Of a stretch of 64,000 nt of DNA, positions 39,101 through 54,100 are shown piece by piece; the stretch's first letter is position 1; every line of letters begins with the position of its first letter. Source of the stretch: Buxus sempervirens (lineage: Eukaryota > Streptophyta > Magnoliopsida > Buxales > Buxaceae); contig OX387183.1 in NCBI GenBank assembly GCA_947561395.2, positions 3,157,883 through 3,221,882 of the forward strand, written 5' to 3'. The notes beneath the pieces were generated by a model. It was not told where the DNA came from. It ran no database searches and saw only the letters and a program-made list of their open reading frames with translations. Both the position numbers and the translations under genes were made by a program.

Positions 39101-42100
39101 CTGCCCTAGAACTATTATGGAGATAATTTTGAATAATTAAAAAAGCATTCTTTATAGAGAAAAGGTTCTACAGAGAGAAGTATAATAAGATATGAGAATG
39201 CTCTAGAGCAAGGAAATATAAAGAGAGAAGGTGCTAGAGAGAGAAAATAGAAAGACTAGGTTTTAGAGAGAGAACTATAAAAAGATAGATGAATGCTCTA
39301 GAGAGAAAAACTCTAGATATAAAAGGTTCTAGAAAGAGTATGTTCTAGAGTGAGAAAACTTTAAAAAGAGAGATGAATACTCTAGAGAGAGAAGGTTCTT
39401 GATTAAGGGAAATGTTGTGGAGAAAAATCTAGAGAGAGAGGATGAGAGTTTATATTATTGTTATTTTCTATAATTAAGAAATTATCAATGAATTTTATAA
39501 ACTCATCCAATCATTGCAATTGGAATTTAATCCTAATTCTTATGAAATTCTAATTCTAAATTTCAATTTCTCTTGTCATCCAATCACAAGCGTTTCAATT
39601 TTATTAAATTCCAATTCTTAATGAATTGGAGTTCTTAACTCCAATTCCAATTCATTGAACCAATCAGACCCTTATAGAATTTATTTCTACTCAACTGAGA
39701 ACTTCAACAAAGTTTGGTTCTTCAATTAGTCATGCTATGTTTACTGCCTTTTAGATAGGCCACACTTCTTGCTAACATTAAGATTCTGAAATTTCAAGTT
39801 TTTACTTGAATTTTTATCTTTCTTTACCCAACATCTTACACATTAAAGTATAATTGTTTTTTTTAAATTTTTTTTAACTTTATATTATTCTTCTATTGTT
39901 TCCAATTTACAAATAACGAGTTAGTTGATCAATATAAATTCCTCTTCCATGGCATTTCGATTACACTTATCCAAGGCATGTAGTGCCGGTTTTAGTACCG
40001 TTTGAGTGAGGGCCTTGCATGCTGTTTCGCAAAATTTTGCTAGCACACTACTCGTGCCATTGGATTTTTAGTGCCTTCATGTCAAAAAATTCTTAAAAAT
40101 TGACAAAATCAAGACAAATTGTAAAAAAAATAAAAACTTAAAAAAAACTAAAGTAATAACAATAAGGCATTATTATTGATAATAGTAAAAGATATATTAT
40201 TAATAATATGTGTATATATATATATTCATATATATAACAATTATATGACACTAGGAATATGATAATATTGTCCTATTATTATAATATTTTTTTATATTTT
40301 ATATTTATACATATATAATAATATAAAAAATTATTTTTTTAATTCAAATTGTGTTATCGAGATGAGGATGCCTAGATGGATTTGTGTCAAAACTAAGAAA
40401 AAAAAAATAATAAATGAAGGCATATCATGCATTAGGGATAAAATGGAGATTAGATTAATGTAGTTTGGACATATAAAGCAGAGAACTAGTGATGCACCTA
40501 TAAGAAGGCATAAGAGGATGCATATTGAAGGGCTTAAGAGATCAAGAGGAAAGATATAATTTTTGACAAAGTGGGATGGAGTCACTAAAACAAGACTTAC
40601 AGAAGCGTAAATTGACGAAAGATATAATTTTTGACAAAGTGGGATGGATAGACAGGATTCATGTCGCCAACTCCACTTTGGTGGGAACTGACTTCTGATG
40701 ATAATGAACTTGTGTTTACAATTAGATATTATTATCTATAGAAATGTTATATAAAATAATAATAGATAAATTACATAATAGATAATAAATGTATAATAAA
40801 TATTATAGATATATAATATGCAATACATACCTAATATATATGAGGCTCCTACTGACAAGAGCTTCCGTTGACAAAAGGACGACAAGCAAGGAGACGAGGG
40901 CGATGAGCTACTTGGTACCCGCCACCCCCTTCCTCCTATATATATCTCTCTCTCTCCCCAACCTCTAGTGAACCCCTCTTTATTTCACATCTCCCATTTC
41001 TTGCTCTCTATCTCCCCATTCTTTTTGTCTCTTTGTTCCTTCTCTCCCCATCCCCCATTTTCTCTCTCACTTCTCATCCCAATCATCTTTTGCCCCTCTC
41101 TTTCTCTCTCCTCCCCCTCTTTGTCGATTGTAAATAGCGAACTCCTCTTCTCTCCCCTCATTCTCTTTACTCTTTTATTGTCTACATGGCACGACGTGCA
41201 AATTGTACAGAATGTAGTGATTTCGACAGCAAGTTAGCAAGCCTTGCGAACCATCAAAATCGGCCAATAAGTGGGCAACACAAGCGATGCATTCTGCCAT
41301 TTTCTTACCATATTTCCATGGTTGACTAAAACCAGGTAGTTTCAGTAATATCTTCATTTCAATGGCTCATTGTTGAGATTTCAAAGCAACATTTCCTTTA
41401 TCTATATATAATATACATAATATAGATGTGTATATTCATATTGTATATGTATCTCTCTCTCTCTCTTTCTCTCTCTCTCGATATATATATAGACACACAC
41501 ATGTATATACATACACGTGTATGTGTAATCTTTCATAAACGTATGTATAATCTTCCAACGTTCTGTATTGCCATTTGCTTTGTGCATTGTCCACTGCTCA
41601 CATAAAGTAGGAAGGTTGCATCAGGTTTGCACTTCTTAGCTAACATAGTTAATTCTAAATCTCATATGACAGGAATTGTGAACCACGAACACCTAAAAAA
41701 TCTTACTAAATTAAAGCATTGTGACAAAAAGACATCTTTTATAAATTTTTGATAAAGCTGGATGGAGAGATAAGATTCGTGTTGCCGACCACACTTTGGT
41801 GGGAATTGGCTCATGATGATGATTTACTTTCTCAACAAAGCACCCATTATGACACAATTGCAAAAATGGTAATGTGATATAAGTGGAAACCAAAAAGCTG
41901 ATATGATATCTTTGTTTTTGAGCTGTTAACTGTTGCTTGGAGGCAAGCTCAGAAGACTTAGATAGCTAGATCCTTGGTCATTAGAGCTTTTTAGTTAGAG
42001 CCTTGGTCCTTGATATGAAAATTTCTTTCACAAGTGCTTCACTTGGCTAACAACCTAGTGGGCTGGCTAACAAAACCAAGAGGGAGTTACGCAATCTCTA

Positions 42101-45100
42101 TCCAGGGTTCTACCTCCTTAGGAGTTGTCATATGAGGGGGGCTATATTCATTTCCTCTTATGAGGAGTCTCCCTTTAGTTCTTCTGGTTATTGTTTCGCT
42201 TTTTTGGTTTATAGCTTGCTTCACTAGCCAGGGCTTCTTTGGCTTTTGTAATCTTGTTGTATATTCTCTTCTCTCATTCCTCCAATGAAGCTTCTTAATT
42301 ATTCAGCACCATCAAATAAAATTAAAAAAAAAAAAATAGAAAAAACAAAAAAGGCTAAGTTACCAGTTCTTCATCCCACCAAGCTTCCCAGCTTTCCTCT
42401 CCCTTAACTCCAATTCCACCTCTATAAAAGAGCCAATTTGTCCACTCTTTGAAATCCTCCACTGTCCTGAAAGGAAAACATTATTGTTACCAATCGATAC
42501 AAGAAGTTAAAAACTTCATTCACAAGTGGGGGAGAGGGATAGGAACAAATAAGTTGGGCTTACTTCTGCCACTCAAACCCTGATGGATTAAATAGATAGG
42601 GTGCAAAAAGCCAGGAAAGTGCCATGAACCAACTGCTGACTGTAAGAAGAACGTAGAATAGTGCACCACCTTCATTATATCCATATGCCAGGTATACAAG
42701 CAACAGAAGCACAACTTCCAACCTACAAATATATAGTTAATACATATAACAGCCGCTACAGTTCTAATACATGCACTAGATGATCAATGTGAGTATGTAC
42801 AAACCCTTTAACAAAATGACTACGAGAGTAAAGCCTGTAATTCTCAGAAAATTTTATATGGCAGACAACGAATCCCCTTCCAGTTGCTTGGTACTGTTGA
42901 CAGATTAAAAAATAAATAAATACCCAGTTTTTCTCAACAACGGAAACAAGATGATGGCATGAGACAACAAACCCTAGCACCACCATGGAGTATAGTTCGA
43001 CCAAAATAATGAGTTTTTGTGCCCAGAGAGAATGTGAAGAAGACAGAACACAGTTGAAGCTGCATTGTGATAAAAGTGACGACAGCCTGCATTAATATCA
43101 ACAGAAACTTAACGAAATCAGTGAATGTTGCAAACCTCCTCTGACATCAGTGCAGCCCCATTACCAATAGTTTATCTACTAGGTGAGACGTGGGGCGGGG
43201 CGCTGGGGGGGGAGGGAGGCGTTGGATAATACTGTCCACTGGGAGTTTTTATGACAAGGAGAGATCTATACAGCCCCAATGATGACATATACTAAAACAC
43301 GGAATATTCTGTCCTGAAGCGACAGAAGCATTAAAAACTCCAACCGGATATCCAAAAATCATCAAGAGAGAGGGGGAGAAGAGATAGAGTGGATAAAATA
43401 AAAGTAAAAAAACAAATCCAGAAAAAGATAAAAAAAAAAAAATATATGGGCATGATCATGATTCATGGCCTCTAAAATACTTCTCATTATCTCCAATATA
43501 AATTCAGTGCAGTAATCATTTTTTCTTGCTCTCTCTAGAGACTACATTCTACCTAATTATGTTATATTATTCTCAGAAATCAACATAAAGAACTTTATCG
43601 CAGTACTGGATAAAGGTGATGTTTGTATAAACGCAATGGAGACAACGTCAGACTCTTGTGCTTCCACCATGGCTTCATCTACTCAAGAAAGGCAATTCTG
43701 TTTCGATGCAACCAAAAGCTATAACTTGTTTAAATGAAGAACATCAAGGAGCATAGGAGAAATTCAAATTGATTGGTTCAAAAGTTAACAAGAGCAATAT
43801 TGAAAATATGCCAAGGAAAGATTCTTAATATGAATCTAGGACTGGAACTGAGGCTTGCATCACAAGTGTTTGCTCAAAATTCTAACCTATGGTCCTTCAG
43901 TTACAGTTAAAAAGTTGTTTCCAAAAGCAACTGCATTTTTTACACCCAACATTATTTGTGAAAATATATCATTTTAGCCTCAAGATGACCATGAACTATA
44001 GTTACTAATCTCAATAAGGACTGAATCAAAATTTCAGAGAGACGATCAATCAGTTAATCAACCAAATGCTTCATCCCAGCTCTTTTGGATAGGCCACACG
44101 AATGTTGCTTGGCCATCAAAGTACACAGAAAAACAATAGCTTCAGTTAAATTATATGACTTCATATCAATTTTTATTGACTCAATTCATGACTTTTCAGT
44201 CCTCTCTGGAGGTTTTGAATCCTTCAACCACACCCTTTCGCACCTTCTTTGCATTGTCACCATATGCTCTTCTTGGTGCTACATTACACTACAGCCATCT
44301 TAGTTTTCATTTTTATTTTATTTTTTTGGATGAATAATGAGTGATGTATTAATTCAGAAAATGTGGAAAGTAAAAAAGCAGTATAAAGTGCGGGATATAC
44401 CCACTCTATACACCCCATCCCCCATACACAAATTATATCCAAAAATTATACATCCAAAAACCTATAATATCTACACACTTGTAAAAGTCATAAGTACATA
44501 CCCAAAAGGCCCTAACTTCCCAATGATGCCACAAACTCCACAGATGGAGCCCCAATGAAGAAATCAGCTCTCATAGTCCCATGTCTGGCTAACCAATTTG
44601 CCATAGCACATGACTAAACAAGATATTCAGCTCAAATGCCAAAGATCTAGCTCTACTAATGAAGTGGAAGAGCCTCAAAGAGCCAGTGTTGCCAATAGAC
44701 AGGCATCTAATGATAGTAGTTGCATTATTCATCAAAAAAAAATGATAGTAGTTGCATTGCCTTCTATCACAAAATCTGTGAGACCCACTTGGCTTGCATC
44801 ACTAAGTCCAGCAAGTAGGGCTAAAGGCTCAGCCAGTACAGAATCAACAATACCCACTGGAGCATCAAAAATATCAGAAACAACACCTGAATGTTCACGA
44901 AACACACTACCAATACCAAAACTCTTGGGTTACCTAAGGGGAACCTGTAAAAATTGACCTTCAAGGTTCCCCAAAAAAGAAAAAAAAGGAGTTCACATAT
45001 TGCAACATCACTATAAGAATGAAAACATGATAACAAAAATAAGACTTTGTTTTTTTTTAATCATGCAGCATCAACTAAAAAAATGTTTTAAAATTCCAAT

Positions 45101-48100
45101 AGAAATCCAAATTACAAAGAATTCATTTCAAATATGTGTCATTTCAGAGCCAACTTTTAGGAAATTTCAAAATTTCAGCAGAAACTTTAGACCCAAGGAA
45201 ATTTCACAATGTGTTGCAGTTAATCTGATTCTGACATTTTGACGTGAATCTCCATGTGAGAAGGTCTTCAAATTTCAACCATAATTTCAACCATCTCTCT
45301 AGTGGCTGCTTTCACAACCAAGGAGCTTTGAATTAGGCATTTATACCTCATTTTTTTTAGTATTTAACACAGCACTATTTGGAATTTGATAGGTAGTTCT
45401 CAAATATAAAAATCTGATGTGTTCTTATTTCAATCTCTACATGCTATTATATCCTTTATTCATGTCAAAACCTTGAATAAGAATCCATTTGGTCATACAT
45501 AGAAAAGGAAACAAAATTCTATGTTCACAAGCAAAATACATACCCTTAGAAAACCCTTTTCCAAGATGAAACCCAAGATCATTGGAACAGCAGTGAAGAC
45601 ACCAATTTGGACAAGAAACTGTGTATTAAGAGCAGCAGTCAAGGCAACGTTCTTTGTTATCTGAGCTACATCCTGAATAGTTTCACCAACTCCTGACAAT
45701 GCCTGCATCAGAATTTTGCTTCAGTAAAAGATCAACATGTTTCCATAAATTTCAGAGGAAATATATGTGTGATTCAAATGCAAAATGCAATATCGCTAGG
45801 TAATATGCATATTATCTAGTCCATATCACATGTAAATAAGCATGCATATTAATAAAAGCTAAAAATATGAAAGATCTGGTATAACCAATTTGGACTCTTC
45901 TGTAACTGCATAAGCAGAAAAAAGTGAATTCACATGTAAATAAGCATGCATACAATCATCAATTAAAGCCAAATGCCTTATCCCAACTAGTTTGCATCCA
46001 CAACATGAATCCTGTTCTTCCAACCCAATTTATCAGAGACCATATTAATCAAAGCCAAATGCCTTATCCCAAAACAGAATGCATACAAATGTATGTATAG
46101 TAAAAAGAAACATACCAAATAGGCCTTGCCATATAGGAAAATGTACACAGTTAGCACCGTTAGCTGCAAAGGGAGGAGAGAAAACAACTGTTATGATGGA
46201 TTTAAAAAAAAAAACAAAGTTGAGAATGTAAACCACTCATTGTATAGTCATCAACTGAATTTACATCCCTTGCTTTTTTTTTGTTTGAAGGATAATGAGA
46301 ATAAATATCGTAGATGAAAAGAATGTACAAGAGCAACTCCAGAAAAAGGGGTCAAAGAAAAAGAAAACAAGAGAAAAAAGAGAGAAAAGTACAACAGTCA
46401 CAACATGTCATCCAAAGTCCATATGGGAATCAACAATAAGATTCGATCTAAAGCTAACCCATTTGTTTTTTTTTATAAGTAATGATATTTGTATTAGATT
46501 AAAGAAAGTTAGTACATGGAACCTATAGGTGTGAAAATACAAGTGTGTATGAGGATCCCCTTTCCAAGAACAAAAAACATCGAAAGGGCTAAAAGCTATA
46601 ACCTATCTTTGAAACTATCCACACCACATATACAAGTAACCCATGTATAAATATGTTAACAAAAGGAAATCTCATACTATACTGAAACCATCCCAAAATA
46701 GCAACATACTAAACTGCACACATCCCCAAAAACTCATCTGTAACTGGGCCACAATAAATATCCTGTCTATGAACTCCCTACTTTGCTAGACGATCCGCGG
46801 TTGCATTTGCTTCTCTTGGTACATGACTGAACAAGGCATTCAGATCATGTGCCAACGATCGTGCACAACTGATGTAATGTGACAACTTCCACGAACCTAA
46901 GATATCATATCGCATCCATCTCATGATTGTGGCTGAGTCTCCTTTGATAATGCAATGTGTATAGCCCTTTTTTTTGGCCTCTGATAGACCAAACAGAAGC
47001 GCCAACATCTCTGCCCAGGTCGAATCACTGACACCCACCGGACCACTAAAAAAGAAGGAGATCAGACCCATACTATCCCTTCCAACCCCTCCAATACCTG
47101 AAGGTCCAGGGTTGCCGAAAGAACTCCCATCCACATTTATCTTCATTATACCGGATATAGGCGCTTTCCAAGAAACCACACTTGTTGCCCTTGTCCCAAC
47201 TGAAGAGAAACAGCACGTCATCCAATCTCTCATGACTTGAGAGCAACTCCAACCACGGAATTCCGGAGTAATAGATGCCCAGAAAGCTACATCCAATAAG
47301 ACCTTATCAATCACCTGTTCCATCCTGAGATAAGCATCTCAAAAAATCCTCCGATTACGCTCCATCCAAACATGCCATGCCACTGCATGGAAAATCCACC
47401 CATATAGGATGCGGCCTCTGCTCCCTAACCCATTTGTAACTCACCCTATACTCTCAAAATTTTTTTTTCTTGACCTTAAAATTTCAACTTAGGAAGGAAT
47501 GACATGCATCAATTTCACTTTTAAATATGGTAACAAGTCTCTTGTTGGAACATGATGCATATTTTTGCAAATACTTTGTTATTTGTCATTGTCTGGTTAA
47601 AGTACTAGCTAACACACAACCAATATGCACATGCTTGCAGGAAGTATGTGCAGTAGAAATGTAGGAACATGTTTTATGTTGTTAAACATAAAAATTAATC
47701 GAAGCATGGCATAAATTTTAGATTTTGATGAGAATTTCACTTCACAATATATTCCATTAAAAAAATGTGCAAACACTTCTTAAAAAAAATTCATGAGTAT
47801 GAGGGTGTTTTTCGAGGGGATTCAGGATTCTGAGTTGATTGACTTTCCTCTCAATGGAGGCTTATTCACATGGTCTAATTTTCAAACTCCACCGTTTTTT
47901 CTAGGATAGATAGATGTTTAGCATCTCCCTCTTGGGCTAGCCTATTCCCTTTGGCCAACCAATGTTTACTACCTCGTCCGGTGTTTGATCATAGTCCTAT
48001 TCTCATCTCCACTGAATTGTGCTGCCTTGGACCAGCCCCCTTTTCGATTTGAAAATATGTGGCTTACTCACCCCTCATTCCATGATATAATATCCAATTG

Positions 48101-51100
48101 GTGGGGTGAGTTGTACCCTCGTGTGTTGGGGTCGGCAGGATTTAAGCTCATCAATGCGGGGGCCTCAAGGTCTCAAGCAGAAGTTAAAAGAATGGAATTG
48201 GGGTACCTTTGGGAGTATTGAAGCTAGGAAACAGTCCATGTTGAGAGATATCGAGGAAATAGATGGGGAAAAAGAGGAGGGTGAGTTATCTATGGAAGAA
48301 TAAGGAAGAAGGCATATACTCAAGAGTGATTTGCAGCTTATTCTTAGACAAGAAAAGATCCATTGGCGCCAAAAATCTCAGGTGACTTGGCTCAAGGAAG
48401 GCGATAATAATACAAAGTACTTTCATGCTATGGCCTATGGTAGGAGGAGGCGTAATTTGATAAGCAGGCTTAATGTTGAGGATCGAGTAATTAAGGACCA
48501 TGATGAAATGATTTGGGCTCTTGTTGATTTTTACTCCCAACTCTATCGATCCGATCAATCATTCACCTTTTGTCTAAGAGAATGTAATGATAGAGTTTTG
48601 ATGGCCCATCAGAAAGAGTGGTTGGAAAGGGAGTTTGAAGTGGACGAAGTCAATAGAGCAATTAGGGAGTTGGCTAGGGACAAAGCTCCAGGATCAGATG
48701 GATTTACAACTGCATTTTATCAGGACAATTCAAACATTCTTAAAGAGGCCATCATGGAAGTGGTGCGGGAATTTTACACCCATGGGATTTAGTTTCCTTA
48801 GAAGTTAGCATTTATTTTATTCTTTCCTACTTTATTCTTTCCTTCTTTTCTTCTACTGTAATCTATATATATTATATACTGCCTTGTATCTATGTTATAA
48901 TTCCATGAGAATTATTCCTACAAACTGTTCTCTAATTCTAGACGGTATCAGAGCCACCTTCTTTTTGATTCGTCTAAAACCCTAATTTTTTCTGGCGGCT
49001 CAAATCTGACCCTAATCACTTGGGTTTTCTTCCTCCTACACATCTACCCTTCTCTTCTGTTGCTGTCAAACCTGTCACCATGGCTGAGACTCCAAATAAG
49101 GCCAAACCTGAAACCAAACATGAACCAAAAACTACCCATTCTGAACCCTACTCTATTCGAATCACCAACATACGACTGAATGAAGCTAACTTCCTGCGAT
49201 GGTCACAATCAGTCAGGATGTATATTTAAGGAAGATGGAAGATAGGTTATTTGACTGGTGAAGCCAAGGAGCCTGAGAAGACAAACCCATCCTATGCTGT
49301 ATGGGATGCTGAGAATTCCATGGTGATGGCGTGGCTTGTGAATGCTATGGATGAAGAGATTAATGCAAATTACATGTGCTATTCTACTGCAAAGGAACTC
49401 TGGGATAATGTGAGTCAGATGTACTCTGACCTTGGAAATTATTCTCAGATATATGAACTGCAGCAGAAGATAAGCAATACTCACCAAGGAGAAGGCAATG
49501 TAACAAGGTATTTCAATGTCCTTAAGGGACTATGGCATGATCTAAATTTATTCAATGATTATGAATGGAAAAATCCTGATGATTGCAATCACAATAAAAA
49601 TATGGTGGAGAATGCCAGAATTTTTAAATTCTTGGCTGGACTTAATGACGAATTTGATGAAGTCAGAGGAAGGATTCTAGGGAGAAAGCCACTACCTCCA
49701 CTCAGGGAGGTATTTTCTGAAGTGCGACGTGAAGATTTTTGTCCGAATGTCATGATGAAAACAAAGGAGGATGAAACCGTGGAGAATTCAGCCTTAGTTG
49801 CTACCAGCCCTCCCCCTTATGGTGCTGCTAACACAGATTTGGCTACTGCCAATGTTTCTGCACAACGGCCTTACTCTAATCAACAGAGGTTTGAAAATAA
49901 GCCTAGAGTATGTTGTGATCATTGTAATAAACCACACCACACTCGAGAGACTTGCTGGAAACTCCATGGAAAGCCAGCAAACTGGAACTTCTGGCAGCAA
50001 TTATCCAGTCCCTAAAGCCAATGAAGCCAAGGCTAATTTCTTGAGTGCTGAGCAGGTGGATCACCTTCTTCAATTGCTGAAATCCACTCCTACATCCGGT
50101 TCTCCTATTGGTTCATTGGCCCAAATAGGTGATATCCCTAGTGCCTACTCTTGTGGCTTAACTCTTACACCATGGATTATTGATTCAGGCGCATCTGATC
50201 ATATAACTAGTACCTCACAATTGTTTCAATCTTATTACCCCTGTCCTGGTAATAAAAAGGTTAGAATTGCAGATGGAAGATTTTCATCTATTGCCGGAAC
50301 AGGTTCTGTCCAAATCTCTCAGAAAATAGAACTAAAATCTGTCCTTCACGTCCCTAAACTTGCTTGTGACCTGCTGTCTATTAGTAAACTCTCACGAGAT
50401 TCTAATTGTCGTGTAATATTTTTTGATTCCCATTGTGAATTTCAGGACCAACACTTGGGGACGATGATTGGCAGTGCTAGGATGATTGATGGACTCTATT
50501 ATTTCAATGAGACTCTATTCAACAATAAACAAGCTCAGGGTTTGAGTAGTAGTACAAGTTCAATTTTTGTACGTGAACAAATAATGCTTTGGCATCTTAG
50601 ACTAGGACATCCTAGTTTTCCCTATTTAAAACATTTGTTTCCTAGCTTATTTAAAACTTTGGATTGCAATTCTCTTCATTGTGATACTTGCCATTTATCC
50701 AAGAGTCATCGGAACACTTACCAATCAAAAGTTTATAGTGCTTCAAAACCTTTTTATTTAATCCATAGTGATGTTTGGGGTCCCTCAAAAATCACTACTG
50801 TTTCTGAAAAAAAATTGTTCGTTACGTTTATTGACGATCAAACTTGATTGCGTTGGGTGTATTTGATGAGTGACAAATCTGAGGATGAAAAAATATTCAA
50901 GGAGTTTTATAATATGGTTGAAAATTAGTTCCAAACAACAATCAGTATCCTTAGAACCGATAATGGTACTGAATAATTTAACAATTGTTTGGGAATGTTT
51001 CTTTCAGAAAAGGGTATTCAACATCAATCCACTTGTCATGACACCCCACAACAAAATGGCATTGCCGAGAGAAAAAATCGTCACATATTAGAAGTTGCAC

Positions 51101-54100
51101 GGGTCATAATGTTTTCAATGCACATTCCTAAATATTTGTGGGGTGATGCTATTTTAACTGCATGTTATCTCATTAATAGGATGCCTACTCGTGTTTTAAA
51201 ATACATCCCACCTTTAACCTGCCTAAAGGAGATTTTCTCTATTTGTAGGATAACATCAAATTTGCAACAAAAATGTTTTTGGGTGCACTGTTTTTGTTCA
51301 TATACCTACCCATCTTCAATCCAAACTTGACCCTAGGGCAGAAAAATGTGTTCTCCTGGGATATGCTCCTAATAAGAGAGGGTACAGATGTTTTAATCCC
51401 ATCACCATAAAAGTTCACATCAGTATGGATGTTGTTTTTACTGAAAAACAGCCTTATTTTAGCCATAACTATCTTCAGGGGGAGAAAGAGAAAAGTGAAG
51501 ATGAGTTTTGACAAACTTCTGTACCTCTCCCTAATGTTTTCCTTGACATTGACATCCATACTTCTTTAAAAGGTTAGGAAACCGAGACTTTACCTAGTGA
51601 AAATAATGGAAATCCTAGTCTATCGATAAAAGGCATAAGTGATTCACAAACAGGGGGAGAAATACTACAAGATATTCCCTCATCTGAGCTCCATGTTTAT
51701 ACCAGAAGAAAAGATCATTAGAATAATAGAAATGATTCTTCAAATCCGGAGTAAGGTCAGCCATCATCACCTCCACAATTTGGACATTCACATATTCCAG
51801 GTACCTCTTCTTCTCTTGCTCTTTCTTTTGATAATTCTATTGATCTTGACCTTCCTATAGCTCTTCGGAAAGGAGTTAGAAGCTGTACCACACATTCTAT
51901 TGCCAACCATCTATCCTATCATAGACTCTCTAATACTCATAAGGCCTTTACATCAAATGTCTCTCATCTGCTTATTCCAAGAACCATTCAGGAAGCATTG
52001 GATCACCCGGAATGGAGATTGGCTGTTCAAGAAGAGATGAATGCACTAATTGCTAATGGCACCTGGGAAATTGGTGATCTACTGGAGGGGGAGAAGACTG
52101 TTGGCTCTAAATGGGTATTTACAGTCAAATTCAAGGCTGATGGTAGTATAGCGAGGTACAAAGCAAGACTTGTGGCGAAGGGCTTCACTCAAACATATTG
52201 AATTGACTACCAGGAAACTTTTGCTCCTGTAGCCAAGATGAACTCAATCCATGTGTTACTCTCCTTAGCAGTCCATTCCAATTGGACTTTATATCAATTA
52301 GATGTAAAGAATGCCTTAAATGGAGACCTAGAGGAGGAAGTTTTTATGGATCTACCACTAGGATTTGAAGGCAAAGGAGGTAATGGGAAGGTGTGCAGAT
52401 TGAGGACGTCTTTGTATGGACTCAAGCAATCTCCTAGAGCTTGGTTTGAACGCTTCGGGAAGGTGATGAAGAGTCACAGCTACAGCCAAGGTCAAGCTGA
52501 CCACACTATGTTCTATAGACACGCGGGTGGAGGCAAGGTAGCTATACTTATTGTCTATGTTGATGATATTATTCTGACAGGGGATGACAACAATGAAATT
52601 GAGAGATTAAAGAAGATTCTTGCTAACAAATTTGAGATCAAAGACTTAGGTAACTTGATTTACTTGGAGAAACAGGTTTATTAGGGTGTAAAGCTGCAAC
52701 CAAAACATATTTGCTAACGAAAATATGTTCTTGATTTAATTGGAGAAAGAGGTTTATTAGGGTGTAAAGCTGCAGAGACACCTATAGAACCGAATCTAAG
52801 ACTCCAACCAGCTAAACCTGAAGAAGTAATCAATAGAGAACAATACCGAAGATTGGTAGGGAAACTTTTGTATCTTTCTCACACACGGACTGACATAGCC
52901 TTTGCAACAAGTGTGGTAAGCAGTTTATGCACTCACCAAGACCTGAACATTTTGATGTTGTTTACAAAATCCTAGGGTACCTAAAGGGGACTCCAGGTAA
53001 AGGCTTATTGTTTAGAGGTCATGGGAATTTACAAGTTGAAATATACACTAATGCAGATTGGGCTGGAAGTGTTACTGATAGAAGATCAACTTCTGGCTAT
53101 TGTACATTTGTTGGAGGAAATTTAGTAACACGGCACAGCAAAAAACAGAATGTGGTGGCAAGGAGTAGTGCAGAGGCCAAATTTAGGGCTGTTGCTCATG
53201 GAATTTGTGAATCAATGTGGATTAAAAGATTACTGGAAGAGTTGAAAGTTAATAATTCTTTACCAATGAGACTGTATTGTGATGATAAAGCTGCAATAGC
53301 TATTGCTTATAATCCACTTCTTCATGACAGAACAAAACATCTGGAGGTGGACAAGCATTTTATCAAGGAGAAAATAGAGAGTGGGATAATCTGTTTGCCC
53401 TATATTTCTACAGCTGAGCAAGTAGCAGACATACTTACAAAGGGACTGCTGAAGAAACAATTTGAAAACTTAATCAACAAGATGGCCATGGAAGACATCT
53501 TTAAACCAGCTTAAGGGAAAATCTGCCTAGCCAAATATACTGTACTCTAAGAGATATTGGCTGTAAATGTGTGAATATTCTAGGAGATTTAGTTTCCTTA
53601 GAAGTCAGCATATATTTTATTCTTTCCTACTTTATTCTTTCCTTTTTTTCTTCTACTGTAATCTATATATACTGCCTTTTATCCATGTTATAATTCAATG
53701 AGAATTATTCCTACAAACTGTTCTCTCATTCTAGATACATCACATGTCTATGCATTTCTTTTTATTATCTTGGATGTCTTGAATTTATTTTACACCAATA
53801 TATGTATCCATGTTTACAGTTTCGGCGGCATGCCACGATGTGCCGCCGAAATTTTGTATTTTTTGGGTTAGCGACGCGTTTCGCAGGTTGAAAATCACTG
53901 ATTTTCATTTCTAGCGATTTTTGGCAGTGTGCCAGCAAAACGGGGTGGCTTGTCACACGAAATGGACAAAACAAGGAGGGGAAACAGAAGTCTCTTTAAT
54001 TACCATTGGCGATTTGTGGCAACGTGCTGGCGAAATTCCCAAAAAAAAAAAAAATCCAGTTTTTTGCCCTCATTGGCGCAATTTGGGGAATTTTTCCCTA

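Noticed and set aside
40968-41237. 89-codon plus-strand ORF rich in Ser/Leu/Phe
   Set aside because: Low-complexity CT-rich DNA explains it.
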